Source: Thermomonas haemolytica (GTDB lineage: Bacteria > Pseudomonadota > Gammaproteobacteria > Xanthomonadales > Xanthomonadaceae). From it: a stretch of DNA of 64,000 nucleotides. The first letter of the stretch is position 1; each line of letters opens with the position of its first letter. The notes below the pieces were generated by a model. The model made no database searches, had not been told where the DNA came from, and worked only from the letters and a program-made list of their open reading frames with translations. Of the stretch, positions 1-6,735 are shown in pieces. Made by a program: the position numbers and the translations under genes. The stretch lies in NCBI RefSeq assembly GCF_004346265.1, contig NZ_SMAP01000001.1, positions 372,001-436,000 on the forward strand. The letters run 5' to 3'.

Positions 1-489
1 GTCAACAACGCCGGCATCACCCGCGACGGCACCTTCCACCGGATGAAGGCGGAGCAGTGGATGGAGGTGATCAACACCAACCTCAATTCCTGTTTCAACG
101 TCACCCGCCCGCTGATCGAGGGCATGCGCGAGCGCAAGTGGGGCCGCATCATCCAGATCAGCTCGATCAACGGCCTCAAGGGCCAGTACGGCCAGGCCAA
201 CTACGCGGCATCGAAGGCCGGCATGCACGGCTTCACCATCTCGCTGGCGCGCGAGAACGCGCGCAACGGCATCACCGTAAACACGATTTCCCCCGGCTAC
301 ATCGCCACCGACATGGTGATGGCCGTGCCGGAGGAAGTCCGCGCCAAGATCATCGCCGACATCCCCACCGGCCGCCTCGGCACCCCGGAGGAAATCGCCC
401 ACGGCGTGGCTTTCCTGGTGGACGAGCAGGCCGGCTGGATCACCGGCTCCAACCTCGACATCAACGGCGGCCACCACATGGGCTGGTAA
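1..489 (+). CDS. phaB: Acetoacetyl-CoA reductase, C-terminal part (5' end outside window)
   Basis: Short-chain dehydrogenase that would reduce acetoacetyl-CoA to (R)-3-hydroxybutyryl-CoA with NADPH in the cytoplasm, the second step of polyhydroxybutyrate synthesis. The open frame runs in from base 1, so about the first third (Rossmann glycine motif) is missing. Visible are the NNAG motif (bases 4-15), the catalytic serine in ISSINGLKGQYG and the YxxxK pair in NYAASKAG. The end NGGHHMGW resembles PhaB more than FabG. FabG (3-oxoacyl-ACP reductase) is the alternative. No phaA or phaC is visible, so the pathway assignment rests on similarity alone. Confidence 0.8.
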   Translation, partial: VNNAGITRDGTFHRMKAEQWMEVINTNLNSCFNVTRPLIEGMRERKWGRIIQISSINGLKGQYGQANYAASKAGMHGFTISLARENARNGITVNTISPGYIATDMVMAVPEEVRAKIIADIPTGRLGTPEEIAHGVAFLVDEQAGWITGSNLDINGGHHMGW

Positions 490-552
490 GGTTTCCCACG
501 CCCACCGCCCGTTTTCCCATTCCACACGCCCGTTCAAGAAGAAGGAGGCCGC

Positions 553-999
553 ATGTCCACCCCCGCTCCCGAAACCCCCGCCCGCAAGTCCAACGCCGGC
601 CGCTACCTGTTCCTGCTGGTGCTGGGCCTGGTGATTGGCGCCGTGGCCACGGTGATGGTGCTGCGCGCGCTGAATGCCCGCAAGGACCACTTCCCCGAGG
701 CGCTGATGGAAGTGCAGAGCTGGCACATGGGCCAGCTGAAGGCTGCGATGGAGCAGAACCGCTGCACCGCCACCGACGTGCTGCCGCACCTGCAGGCGCT
801 GCGCGCGATGGGCACCGACCTCGAGGCCGCCTTCCCCGACCTGCGCGATGACGAGCGCTTCCGCACCGCCGCCGCCGCCATGCGCGCCGCCGCCGACCGC
901 GCCCTGAGCGCGCCACCGATGAGCTGCGAAAGCCTGGCCGGCACCATGAAGTCGCTGGGCGACAGCTGCAAGGGCTGCCACCGCGATTTCAAGAACTAA
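553..999 (+). CDS. Membrane-anchored class II-like cytochrome c
   Basis: Protein of 148 aa with one N-terminal hydrophobic segment (about residues 17-38) and no obvious signal cleavage site, so the rest probably lies in the periplasm tethered to the inner membrane. The only haem-binding motif is CKGCH at residues 139-143, almost at the C terminus. This is the hallmark of class II cytochromes (c' and c556 type, four-helix bundles). The middle is helical and alanine-rich. A strong ribosome site (AAGGAGG, about 541-547) precedes the ATG. It could be an electron carrier or a gas-binding c'-type protein; the sequence does not decide. It lies 63 nt after the reductase gene. Confidence 0.75.
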   Translation: MSTPAPETPARKSNAGRYLFLLVLGLVIGAVATVMVLRALNARKDHFPEALMEVQSWHMGQLKAAMEQNRCTATDVLPHLQALRAMGTDLEAAFPDLRDDERFRTAAAAMRAAADRALSAPPMSCESLAGTMKSLGDSCKGCHRDFKN

Positions 1000-1077
1000 G
1001 CGCATGCCTGCCGCAGCACGACCCGTGGCCCGGCGATCGCAGCGCCCGACCCCGGGCCTGATGGTCACCAAGACCGC

Positions 1078-1578
1078 ATGAGCCTGCCCGTCGTGCTCTA
1101 CCTGCTGGCGGCCGTGCTGGTGCTGGCGGGCCTCGCCGGCACCCTGCTGCCGGTGCTGCCCGGCGCGCCACTGGTGTTCGCCGGCCTGCTGCTGGCGGCC
1201 TGGGCCGACGGTTTCCAGCATGTCGGACCGTGGCCGCTGCTGGCGCTGGGCGGGCTGGCCCTGCTGTCGCTGGTGGTGGACCTGTGGGCCACCGCGCACG
1301 GCGCACGCCGGGTGGGGGCCAGCCGGCTGGCGATGCTGGGCGCCACCCTCGGCACCGTGGCCGGGCTGTTCTTCGGCCTGCCCGGGCTGCTGCTGGGGCC
1401 GTTCGCCGGGGCGCTGGGCGGCGAACTGCTGCACCGGCGCAGCCTGGACCCGCAGCATCTCGGCGCGGCCGGCAAGGTCGGGGCCGGCACCTGGCTGGGG
1501 CTGGTGCTGGGCGCCGTGCTCAAGCTGGCGCTGGCCTTTGCGATGCTGGGCGTGTTCGCGCTGGCGTGGTGGCTCTAG
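1078..1578 (+). CDS. DUF456 family integral membrane protein
   Basis: Protein of 166 aa made almost entirely of hydrophobic helices with small-residue packing (runs of Gly, Ala and Leu). It has the proline-rich PVLPGAPLVF loop near residues 24-33 that is typical of DUF456 proteins. The function of the family is unknown. Five membrane segments are plausible. No good Shine-Dalgarno sequence is seen, and the start was chosen as the first ATG that keeps the N-terminal helix whole. It converges with the minus-strand gene ending at 1594. Confidence 0.7.
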   Translation: MSLPVVLYLLAAVLVLAGLAGTLLPVLPGAPLVFAGLLLAAWADGFQHVGPWPLLALGGLALLSLVVDLWATAHGARRVGASRLAMLGATLGTVAGLFFGLPGLLLGPFAGALGGELLHRRSLDPQHLGAAGKVGAGTWLGLVLGAVLKLALAFAMLGVFALAWWL

Positions 1579-1593
1579 GCCGCCGGCGCGGGC

Positions 1594-1989
1594 TCACTCA
1601 CCGTAAAGCAACCACTGACGCGCGCTGAGTTCGTCGGTAAAAGTCCGAACGTGCATCCCACGCTCTCGGCACAGGATTTCGGCATATTCGTTCCCCGCAA
1701 GGTCTTCCCGCAGTTCGACGAAAGCAATCCGCACGTCTCCCAGCCCAGCCTCCAGCGCCGCAGTGATCACCATGTCAACATCGGCAGCCTCTACCGAGGC
1801 CTCCAATTCCTCCACCAGCAGCAATCGCGTATGCCCGGAGACGCGACAAGCCTCAGCTAGCATTTTCTGATACGCAATCGAAACCGCCTGCGAATCCACA
1901 CCGTCGTACACCCGCGCGTGCAGATAACCGTCCTCGCGCGTGATACAGAGCTTGAAGCCCTCGCCCTGGATCACCTGCACCGCGCTCAA
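1594..1989 (-). CDS. Small protein of unknown function, SpoIIAA/STAS-like, paralogue of 5674-6084
   Basis: About 131 aa with no signal peptide. It aligns along its whole length with the protein at 5674-6084: both have a beta-strand ending in LLVxxEL/LLVLDEL, then a helix, an (I)A(F/Y)VE strand, a (E)YA(E/Q) helix, an RERG or QERG turn and a C-terminal RxWLxYG. The alternating strand/helix pattern suggests a SpoIIAA/STAS-like fold; this is inference. The TTG start at 1989 is chosen because it overlaps the fumarase stop (TTGA) and puts the N terminus (MSAV) level with the paralogue (MSVW). A GTG at 1980 is the alternative. Likely translationally coupled to fumarase. Confidence 0.65.
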   Translation of the reverse strand: MSAVQVIQGEGFKLCITREDGYLHARVYDGVDSQAVSIAYQKMLAEACRVSGHTRLLLVEELEASVEAADVDMVITAALEAGLGDVRIAFVELREDLAGNEYAEILCRERGMHVRTFTDELSARQWLLYGE

Positions 1990-3506
1990 GCCAGCACCTC
2001 CAGCGGGATCTTGCCGATCTTCTCGCGCCACTGGCGCGGGCCGGTCTGGTGCACCGAGGTGCCGCTACTGTCCACCGCCACCGTCACCGGCATGTCCTTG
2101 ACCTCGAATTCGTAGATCGCTTCCATGCCGAGGTCCTCGAACGCCAGCACCTTCGCGGCCTTGATTGCCTTCGCCACCAGGTAGGCGGCGCCGCCCACTG
2201 CCATCAGGTACACCGACTTGTGCTTCTTGATCGCCTCGATCGCCGCCGGCCCGCGCTCGGCCTTGCCAACCATGCCCAGCAGGCCGGTCTGCGCCAACAC
2301 CTGCTCGGTGAACTTGTCCATGCGGGTAGCGGTGGTGGGGCCGGCCGGGCCCACCACCTCGTCGCGCACCGGATCGACCGGACCGACGTAGTAGATGAAG
2401 CGCCCCTTGAAATCGACCGGCAGCGGCTCGCTCTTGTTGAGCATGTCCACGATGCGCTTGTGCGCGGCGTCGCGGCCGGTCAGCAGCTTGCCGTTGAGCA
2501 GCAGTACCTCGCCCGGCTGGAAGCTGGCGACCTCCTCGGGGGTGATGGTGTCCAGGTCCACCCGGCGCGCATTGGTCGGGTTGTAGGTGAGCTTGGGCCA
2601 GTCCTCCAGCGACGGCGCGGCCAGCGCCACCGGGCCGGAGCCGTCCAGGGTGAAGTGCGCATGGCGGGTGGCGGCACAGTTCGGGATCATCGCCACCGGC
2701 AGGTTCGCCGCGTGGGTCGGGTAGTCCTTGATCTTCACGTCGAGCACGGTGGTCAGGCCGCCCAGGCCCTGAGCGCCGATGCCCAGCGCGTTGACCTTCT
2801 CGTACAGCTCGATGCGCAACTCCTCGAGGCGGTTGGACGGGCCGCGCGCGATCAGCTCCTGGATGTCGATGTGCTCCATCAGCGACTCCTTCGCCAGCAG
2901 CATCGCCTTCTCGGCGGTGCCGCCGATGCCGATGCCGAGCATGCCTGGCGGGCACCAGCCGGCGCCCATCGTAGGCACGGTCTTGAGCACCCAGTCGACG
3001 ATGGAATCCGACGGGTTGAGCATGACGAACTTGCTCTTGGCCTCGCTGCCGCCGCCCTTGGCCGCCACGATCACGTCGAGCTTGTCGCCCGGCACGATGG
3101 AGACGTTGATCACCGCCGGGGTGTTGTCCTTCGTGTTGCGGCGGGCGCCGGCCGGATCGGCCAGCACGCTGGCGCGCAGGCGGTTGTCGGGATGGTTGTA
3201 GGCGCGGCGAACGCCCTCGTTCACCGCGTCCTCCAGCGAGCCGGTGAAGCCCTCCCAGCGCACGTCCATGCCTACCTTCAGGAACACGGTGACGATGCCG
3301 GTGTCCTGGCACAGCGGGCGGTGACCTTCGGCCGCCATCCGCGAGTTGATCAGGATCTGCGCCATCGCGTCCTTGGCCGCCGGCGACTCCTCGCGCTCGT
3401 AAGCCGCGGCGAGGCTCTTGATGTAATCGACCGGGTGGTAGTAGCTGATGTACTGCAGTGCGTCGGCGACGGACTGGATCAGGTCTTCCTGGCGAATCGT
3501 ACTCAC
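1986..3506 (-). CDS. fumA: Fumarate hydratase, class I (iron-sulfur, homodimeric)
   Basis: Interconverts fumarate and L-malate in the TCA cycle, in the cytoplasm. The 506-aa length fits the single-chain class I (FumA/FumB) enzymes, whose [4Fe-4S] cluster is oxygen-labile. The three expected cluster cysteines are seen as C66 (PLCQDTG), C185 (GWCPPG) and C277 (NCAATRH). The C-terminal beta domain (FumA_C) contains the GPTTATRMDKF segment. The start is a GTG at 3506, because no ATG lies in frame near the expected N terminus, and no strong ribosome site is visible. The gene is divergent from the sugar dehydrogenase and coupled downstream to the small protein at 1594. Confidence 0.93.
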   Translation of the reverse strand: MSTIRQEDLIQSVADALQYISYYHPVDYIKSLAAAYEREESPAAKDAMAQILINSRMAAEGHRPLCQDTGIVTVFLKVGMDVRWEGFTGSLEDAVNEGVRRAYNHPDNRLRASVLADPAGARRNTKDNTPAVINVSIVPGDKLDVIVAAKGGGSEAKSKFVMLNPSDSIVDWVLKTVPTMGAGWCPPGMLGIGIGGTAEKAMLLAKESLMEHIDIQELIARGPSNRLEELRIELYEKVNALGIGAQGLGGLTTVLDVKIKDYPTHAANLPVAMIPNCAATRHAHFTLDGSGPVALAAPSLEDWPKLTYNPTNARRVDLDTITPEEVASFQPGEVLLLNGKLLTGRDAAHKRIVDMLNKSEPLPVDFKGRFIYYVGPVDPVRDEVVGPAGPTTATRMDKFTEQVLAQTGLLGMVGKAERGPAAIEAIKKHKSVYLMAVGGAAYLVAKAIKAAKVLAFEDLGMEAIYEFEVKDMPVTVAVDSSGTSVHQTGPRQWREKIGKIPLEVLA

Positions 3507-3624
3507 GGTAAAGGCAATGCGATGGAAAGCGGCATTGTACCCGCCCCGCCCCGCGGCCCGCGGGCGGACGGCAGGGCGCGACTGCGCGATGATCGGCACA
3601 CCCGCATCCGTCCCGGAGGCCGTC

Positions 3625-4818
3625 ATGCTCCCGCGTGTCCTGCAAGCCTTGCTGTGCCTGGCCCTGGCCGCCTGCGCCAGATCCGCCACCCCCATTCCCG
3701 CCCGCATCGAAGCCACCGCGGACGGCCCACTGCGGATCGAGACCCTCGCCTGCGGCCTGGAACATCCCTGGGCCGTGGCCCTGCTGCCGGATGGCACCTT
3801 CCTCGTCAGCGAGCGCCCCGGCCGGCTGCGCCGGATCGCCGCCGACGGCCGCCTCTCCCCGCCCCTGGCCGGGGTGCCTGCGGTGTTCGCCGAGGGCCAG
3901 GGCGGCCTGCTCGACGTGGTGCTCGATCCGCAGTTCGCGCGCAACCGCCGCATCTGGATGAGCTATGCCGAGCCCGGGCCGGAGGCCACCGCGGGCACCG
4001 CCGTGGCCACCGCCCCCCTGGGCGATGCCGGGCTGTCCGAACTGCGGGTGGTCTACCGGCAGCTGCCCAAGCTGGAAGGCCCCAACCATTTCGGCTCACG
4101 CATCGCCTTCGACGGCCGCGGACACGTCTTCATCAGCCAGGGCGAACGCAACCAGAAAATGCTGGCGCAGGACCTATCGGTGTTGCAGGGCAAGCTGGTG
4201 CGGCTGAATCTGGACGGCCGCATTCCGCCCGACAACCCGTTCGTGGGACGCCCAGGCGCACGCCCGGAGATCTTCAGCTACGGCCATCGCAACAGCCAGG
4301 GGCTGGCGGTCGATCCGCGCACCGGGCGGCTCTGGGAAAGCGAACACGGCCCGCGCGGCGGCGATGAACTCAACCGGCCCGAGGCAGGCAGGAACTACGG
4401 CTGGCCGGTGATCAGCGACGGTATGGATTACGCAACCGGCCGGCCCTATCCGGAGACCCGCGGGCGCGCGGCACCGGGAATGGAAGCGCCGTACCACGTC
4501 TGGCCCATATCGCCGGCGCTGTCGGGCATGGCCTTCTACGTCGGCCATCCGGAGCGGGCCTGGAACGAAAGCCTGCTGCTGGGCGCCCTGGCCGGGCAAA
4601 GCCTGATCCGGCTGCGCCTGGACGGGGAGCGCATCCTCGGCGAAGAACGGGTGCTGACCTCCTTGCCCCGCCGCATCCGCGATGTGCGCGTGGGCGCCGA
4701 TGGCCGCGTCTATGTCCTGACCGACGCTGCCGATGGCTGCCTGCTGCGGCTGACGCCGCCCGCTGCCGACGCCGCCCGGATTGCGCCAGATCAAGCCCGG
4801 CCCACCGCAAGCCCGTAA
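3625..4818 (+). CDS. PQQ-dependent sugar dehydrogenase-like lipoprotein
   Basis: Six-bladed beta-propeller of the soluble aldose sugar dehydrogenase (YliI/Asd) family, which oxidises sugars with pyrroloquinoline quinone in the periplasm. The 397-aa protein has an N-terminal lipoprotein signal with lipobox LAAC, so it is probably anchored to a membrane. Family motifs seen include GLEHPWAVALLPDG, SERPGRLRR, EGPNHFGSRIAFDGRGH, SYGHRNSQGLAVDP, ESEHGPRGGDELN and NYGWP, which carry the PQQ- and calcium-binding residues. A GGAGG ribosome site (3615-3619) fixes the ATG at 3625. The natural substrate is not predictable, and no pqq biosynthesis genes are present nearby. Confidence 0.85.
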   Translation: MLPRVLQALLCLALAACARSATPIPARIEATADGPLRIETLACGLEHPWAVALLPDGTFLVSERPGRLRRIAADGRLSPPLAGVPAVFAEGQGGLLDVVLDPQFARNRRIWMSYAEPGPEATAGTAVATAPLGDAGLSELRVVYRQLPKLEGPNHFGSRIAFDGRGHVFISQGERNQKMLAQDLSVLQGKLVRLNLDGRIPPDNPFVGRPGARPEIFSYGHRNSQGLAVDPRTGRLWESEHGPRGGDELNRPEAGRNYGWPVISDGMDYATGRPYPETRGRAAPGMEAPYHVWPISPALSGMAFYVGHPERAWNESLLLGALAGQSLIRLRLDGERILGEERVLTSLPRRIRDVRVGADGRVYVLTDAADGCLLRLTPPAADAARIAPDQARPTASP

Positions 4819-4854
4819 AATACGCGCCAACTTCGTCTCTCCCACACCCCACGC

Positions 4855-5649
4855 ATGGCCTCTCCCTTCGGGACCGAAACGGTGCTTGATGTCCGCCACT
4901 GGACCGACGCCTATTTCAGCTTCACCACCACCCGCGACGACGGCTTCCGCTTCGACAACGGCCAGTTCGTGATGATCGGACTGGAAGTGGACGGCAAGCC
5001 GCTGATGCGCGCCTATTCCATCGCCAGCGCCAACTGGGAAGAAGAGCTGGAGTTCTTCAGCATCAAGGTGCCCGATGGCCCGCTGACCTCGCGCCTGCAG
5101 CACATCAAGCCCGGCGACACGATCCTGATCGGCCGCAAGCCCACCGGCACCCTGCTCATCAGCGACCTGCACCCCGGGCGCAACCTGTACCTGCTGGGGA
5201 CCGGCACCGGGCTGGCGCCGTGGCTGTCGGTGATCAAGGACCCGGCCACCTACGAACGCTTCGAGAAGGTGATCGTGGTGCATGGCGTGCGCACCGAGCA
5301 GGACCTGGCCTATCGCGATTACATCAGCCGCGGCCTGCTGTGCCATGAGTACCTGGGCGAGGAGATCCGCGCCAAGCTGCTGTATTACCCGGCGGTGAGC
5401 CGCGAGGATTTCTACTGGCACGGCCGCCTGCAGCGCGGGCGCATCACCGATCTTCTCGACAGCGGCCGGGTCGCGGCCGATCTCGGCCTGCCTGCGCTTG
5501 ATCCCGCCCGCGACCGCGCCATGATCTGCGGCAGCCCGCAGATGCTGGCCGACTTCCGCGCCATCCTCGACCGCCGCGGCTTCACCGCCTCGCCGCGGAT
5601 CGGCAGCCCCGGCGAATACGTGTTCGAACGCGCCTTCGTGGAGAAGTGA
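4855..5649 (+). CDS. fpr: Ferredoxin/flavodoxin-NADP+ reductase
   Basis: FAD enzyme that moves electrons between NADPH and ferredoxin or flavodoxin in the cytoplasm, often linked to oxidative-stress defence. The 264 aa match bacterial FNRs. The FAD-binding RAYSIAS motif is at residues 52-58 and the nucleotide-binding GTGTGLAPWLS at about 114-124; CGSPQM follows near the C terminus. The terminal FVEK resembles subclass I bacterial enzymes. A TAAAAT hexamer overlapping the stop of the upstream gene (4816-4821) could be its own -10, giving a leader of about 27 nt. Confidence 0.9.
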   Translation: MASPFGTETVLDVRHWTDAYFSFTTTRDDGFRFDNGQFVMIGLEVDGKPLMRAYSIASANWEEELEFFSIKVPDGPLTSRLQHIKPGDTILIGRKPTGTLLISDLHPGRNLYLLGTGTGLAPWLSVIKDPATYERFEKVIVVHGVRTEQDLAYRDYISRGLLCHEYLGEEIRAKLLYYPAVSREDFYWHGRLQRGRITDLLDSGRVAADLGLPALDPARDRAMICGSPQMLADFRAILDRRGFTASPRIGSPGEYVFERAFVEK

Positions 5650-5673
5650 CCGCCACGCGGGCGCATCGCCCGC

Positions 5674-6084
5674 TCAGGCCGCGCCGTAGCGCAGCCAGAG
5701 CCGGGCTTCCGGCTCGTTGGCGAATGCGCGCACCCGGTAGCCCCGCTCCTGCGCCAGCAGCTGCGCGTATTCGATGCGTGCCACCTGGTCCAGCCGCGCC
5801 TCGACATAGGCGATCTGCACCTGCTCCAGCCCCAGCCCGGCCAGACTGTCGAAGAATCGCCGCAGTTCCTCGTCGCTCATGACCTCGCCGGGCAGTTCGT
5901 CCAGCACCAGCAACTGCCCAGCCCCCACCTCGCGCACGGCCCGCGCGATGTGCTGCCAGTATTCGGTCGTGATCGCCAGGTTGGCGTCCGGCGCCACCGC
6001 GCCGCGCAGATGCACCTCCAGCAGCGGCGGCTGGAAATCGAACTCCAGCCGGTAGCCCTCGCCGTCGGTGCGCCAGACGCTCAT
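5674..6084 (-). CDS. Small protein of unknown function, SpoIIAA/STAS-like, paralogue of 1594-1989
   Basis: Protein of 136 aa, acidic, with no signal peptide or membrane segment. It is clearly related to the protein at 1594-1989 (shared GEG(F/Y), LLVLDEL, QVQIAYVE, EYAQLLAQERG and RLWLRYG blocks). Its ATG overlaps the stop of the glutathione peroxidase gene as ATGA (6081-6084), so the two are probably translationally coupled. The alternating beta/alpha pattern suggests an STAS/SpoIIAA-type fold (inference). No catalytic motif is recognised. Both copies sit directly behind a redox-related enzyme gene. Confidence 0.7.
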   Translation of the reverse strand: MSVWRTDGEGYRLEFDFQPPLLEVHLRGAVAPDANLAITTEYWQHIARAVREVGAGQLLVLDELPGEVMSDEELRRFFDSLAGLGLEQVQIAYVEARLDQVARIEYAQLLAQERGYRVRAFANEPEARLWLRYGAA

Positions 6085-6563
6085 CCCAGCGCCGCCTCGA
6101 TATCCGCCGCCAGCGATTCCGGCGCGTCGGTCGGGGCATACCGCTTCAGCACGCGACCGTCGCGGCCGACCAGGAACTTGGTGAAGTTCCACTTGATCGC
6201 GTCGATCCCGAGCAGCCCGCCCTTCTCGGCCTTCAGCCATTTCCAGAGCGGATGGGCGTTGGCCCCGTTGACCTCGATCTTGGCGAACATCGGGAAGGTG
6301 ACATCGTAGGTCAGCGAGCAGAAGCGACGGATCTCCTCGGCGTCGCCCGGCTCCTGGTGGCCGAACTGGTCGCAGGGAAAGCCCAGCACCACCAGCCCGC
6401 GCGGGCCGTATTTCCGCCACAGCGCCTCCAGCCCCTGGTACTGGGGCGTGAAGCCGCATTTGCTGGCCACGTTCACCACCAGCAGCACCTTGCCCTGCCA
6501 CTGCGACAGCGGCTGCACCCGGCCGTCCAGGTCGGTGGCTTCGAACTCGAATGCGGTTGGCAT
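6081..6563 (-). CDS. Glutathione peroxidase-family thiol peroxidase
   Basis: Reduces hydrogen peroxide and organic hydroperoxides in the cytoplasm. Bacterial Cys-type members often use thioredoxin rather than glutathione. The 160-aa length is normal. The peroxidatic Cys36 lies in VNVASKCGFTPQY. The GFPCDQFGHQEPG block carries the catalytic glutamine and a second cysteine, and KWNFTKFLV carries the Trp and Asn. The usual GFPCNQFGGQEPG reads D for N and H for G here, both mild changes. An AGGAG ribosome site lies just upstream of the ATG at 6563. It is divergent from the M3 peptidase gene. Confidence 0.92.
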   Translation of the reverse strand: MPTAFEFEATDLDGRVQPLSQWQGKVLLVVNVASKCGFTPQYQGLEALWRKYGPRGLVVLGFPCDQFGHQEPGDAEEIRRFCSLTYDVTFPMFAKIEVNGANAHPLWKWLKAEKGGLLGIDAIKWNFTKFLVGRDGRVLKRYAPTDAPESLAADIEAALG

Positions 6564-6695
6564 GCGCGACTCCTGGTGGATGGGCCGCCGGCCGCGGCGG
6601 GCCGGCCCCCGCATTGTGCGCCCACTCCTGCACCCGGGCCAACGACCGCGCGCGCCCGTGCCGGCCACCCGGGCGGGCCGTTGCATGCCATCGTC

Positions 6696-6701
6696 TAGAA
6701 T
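6696..6701 (+). promoter_or_regulatory. Candidate -10 element for the M3 peptidase gene
   Basis: TAGAAT in otherwise GC-rich intergenic DNA. It would give a leader of about 28 nt that contains the AGGA ribosome site before 6736. No -35 element is recognised. Confidence 0.4.
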
Positions 6702-6735
6702 GCAGGTTCATTCGACGTCCACGACCAGGAAGCCC

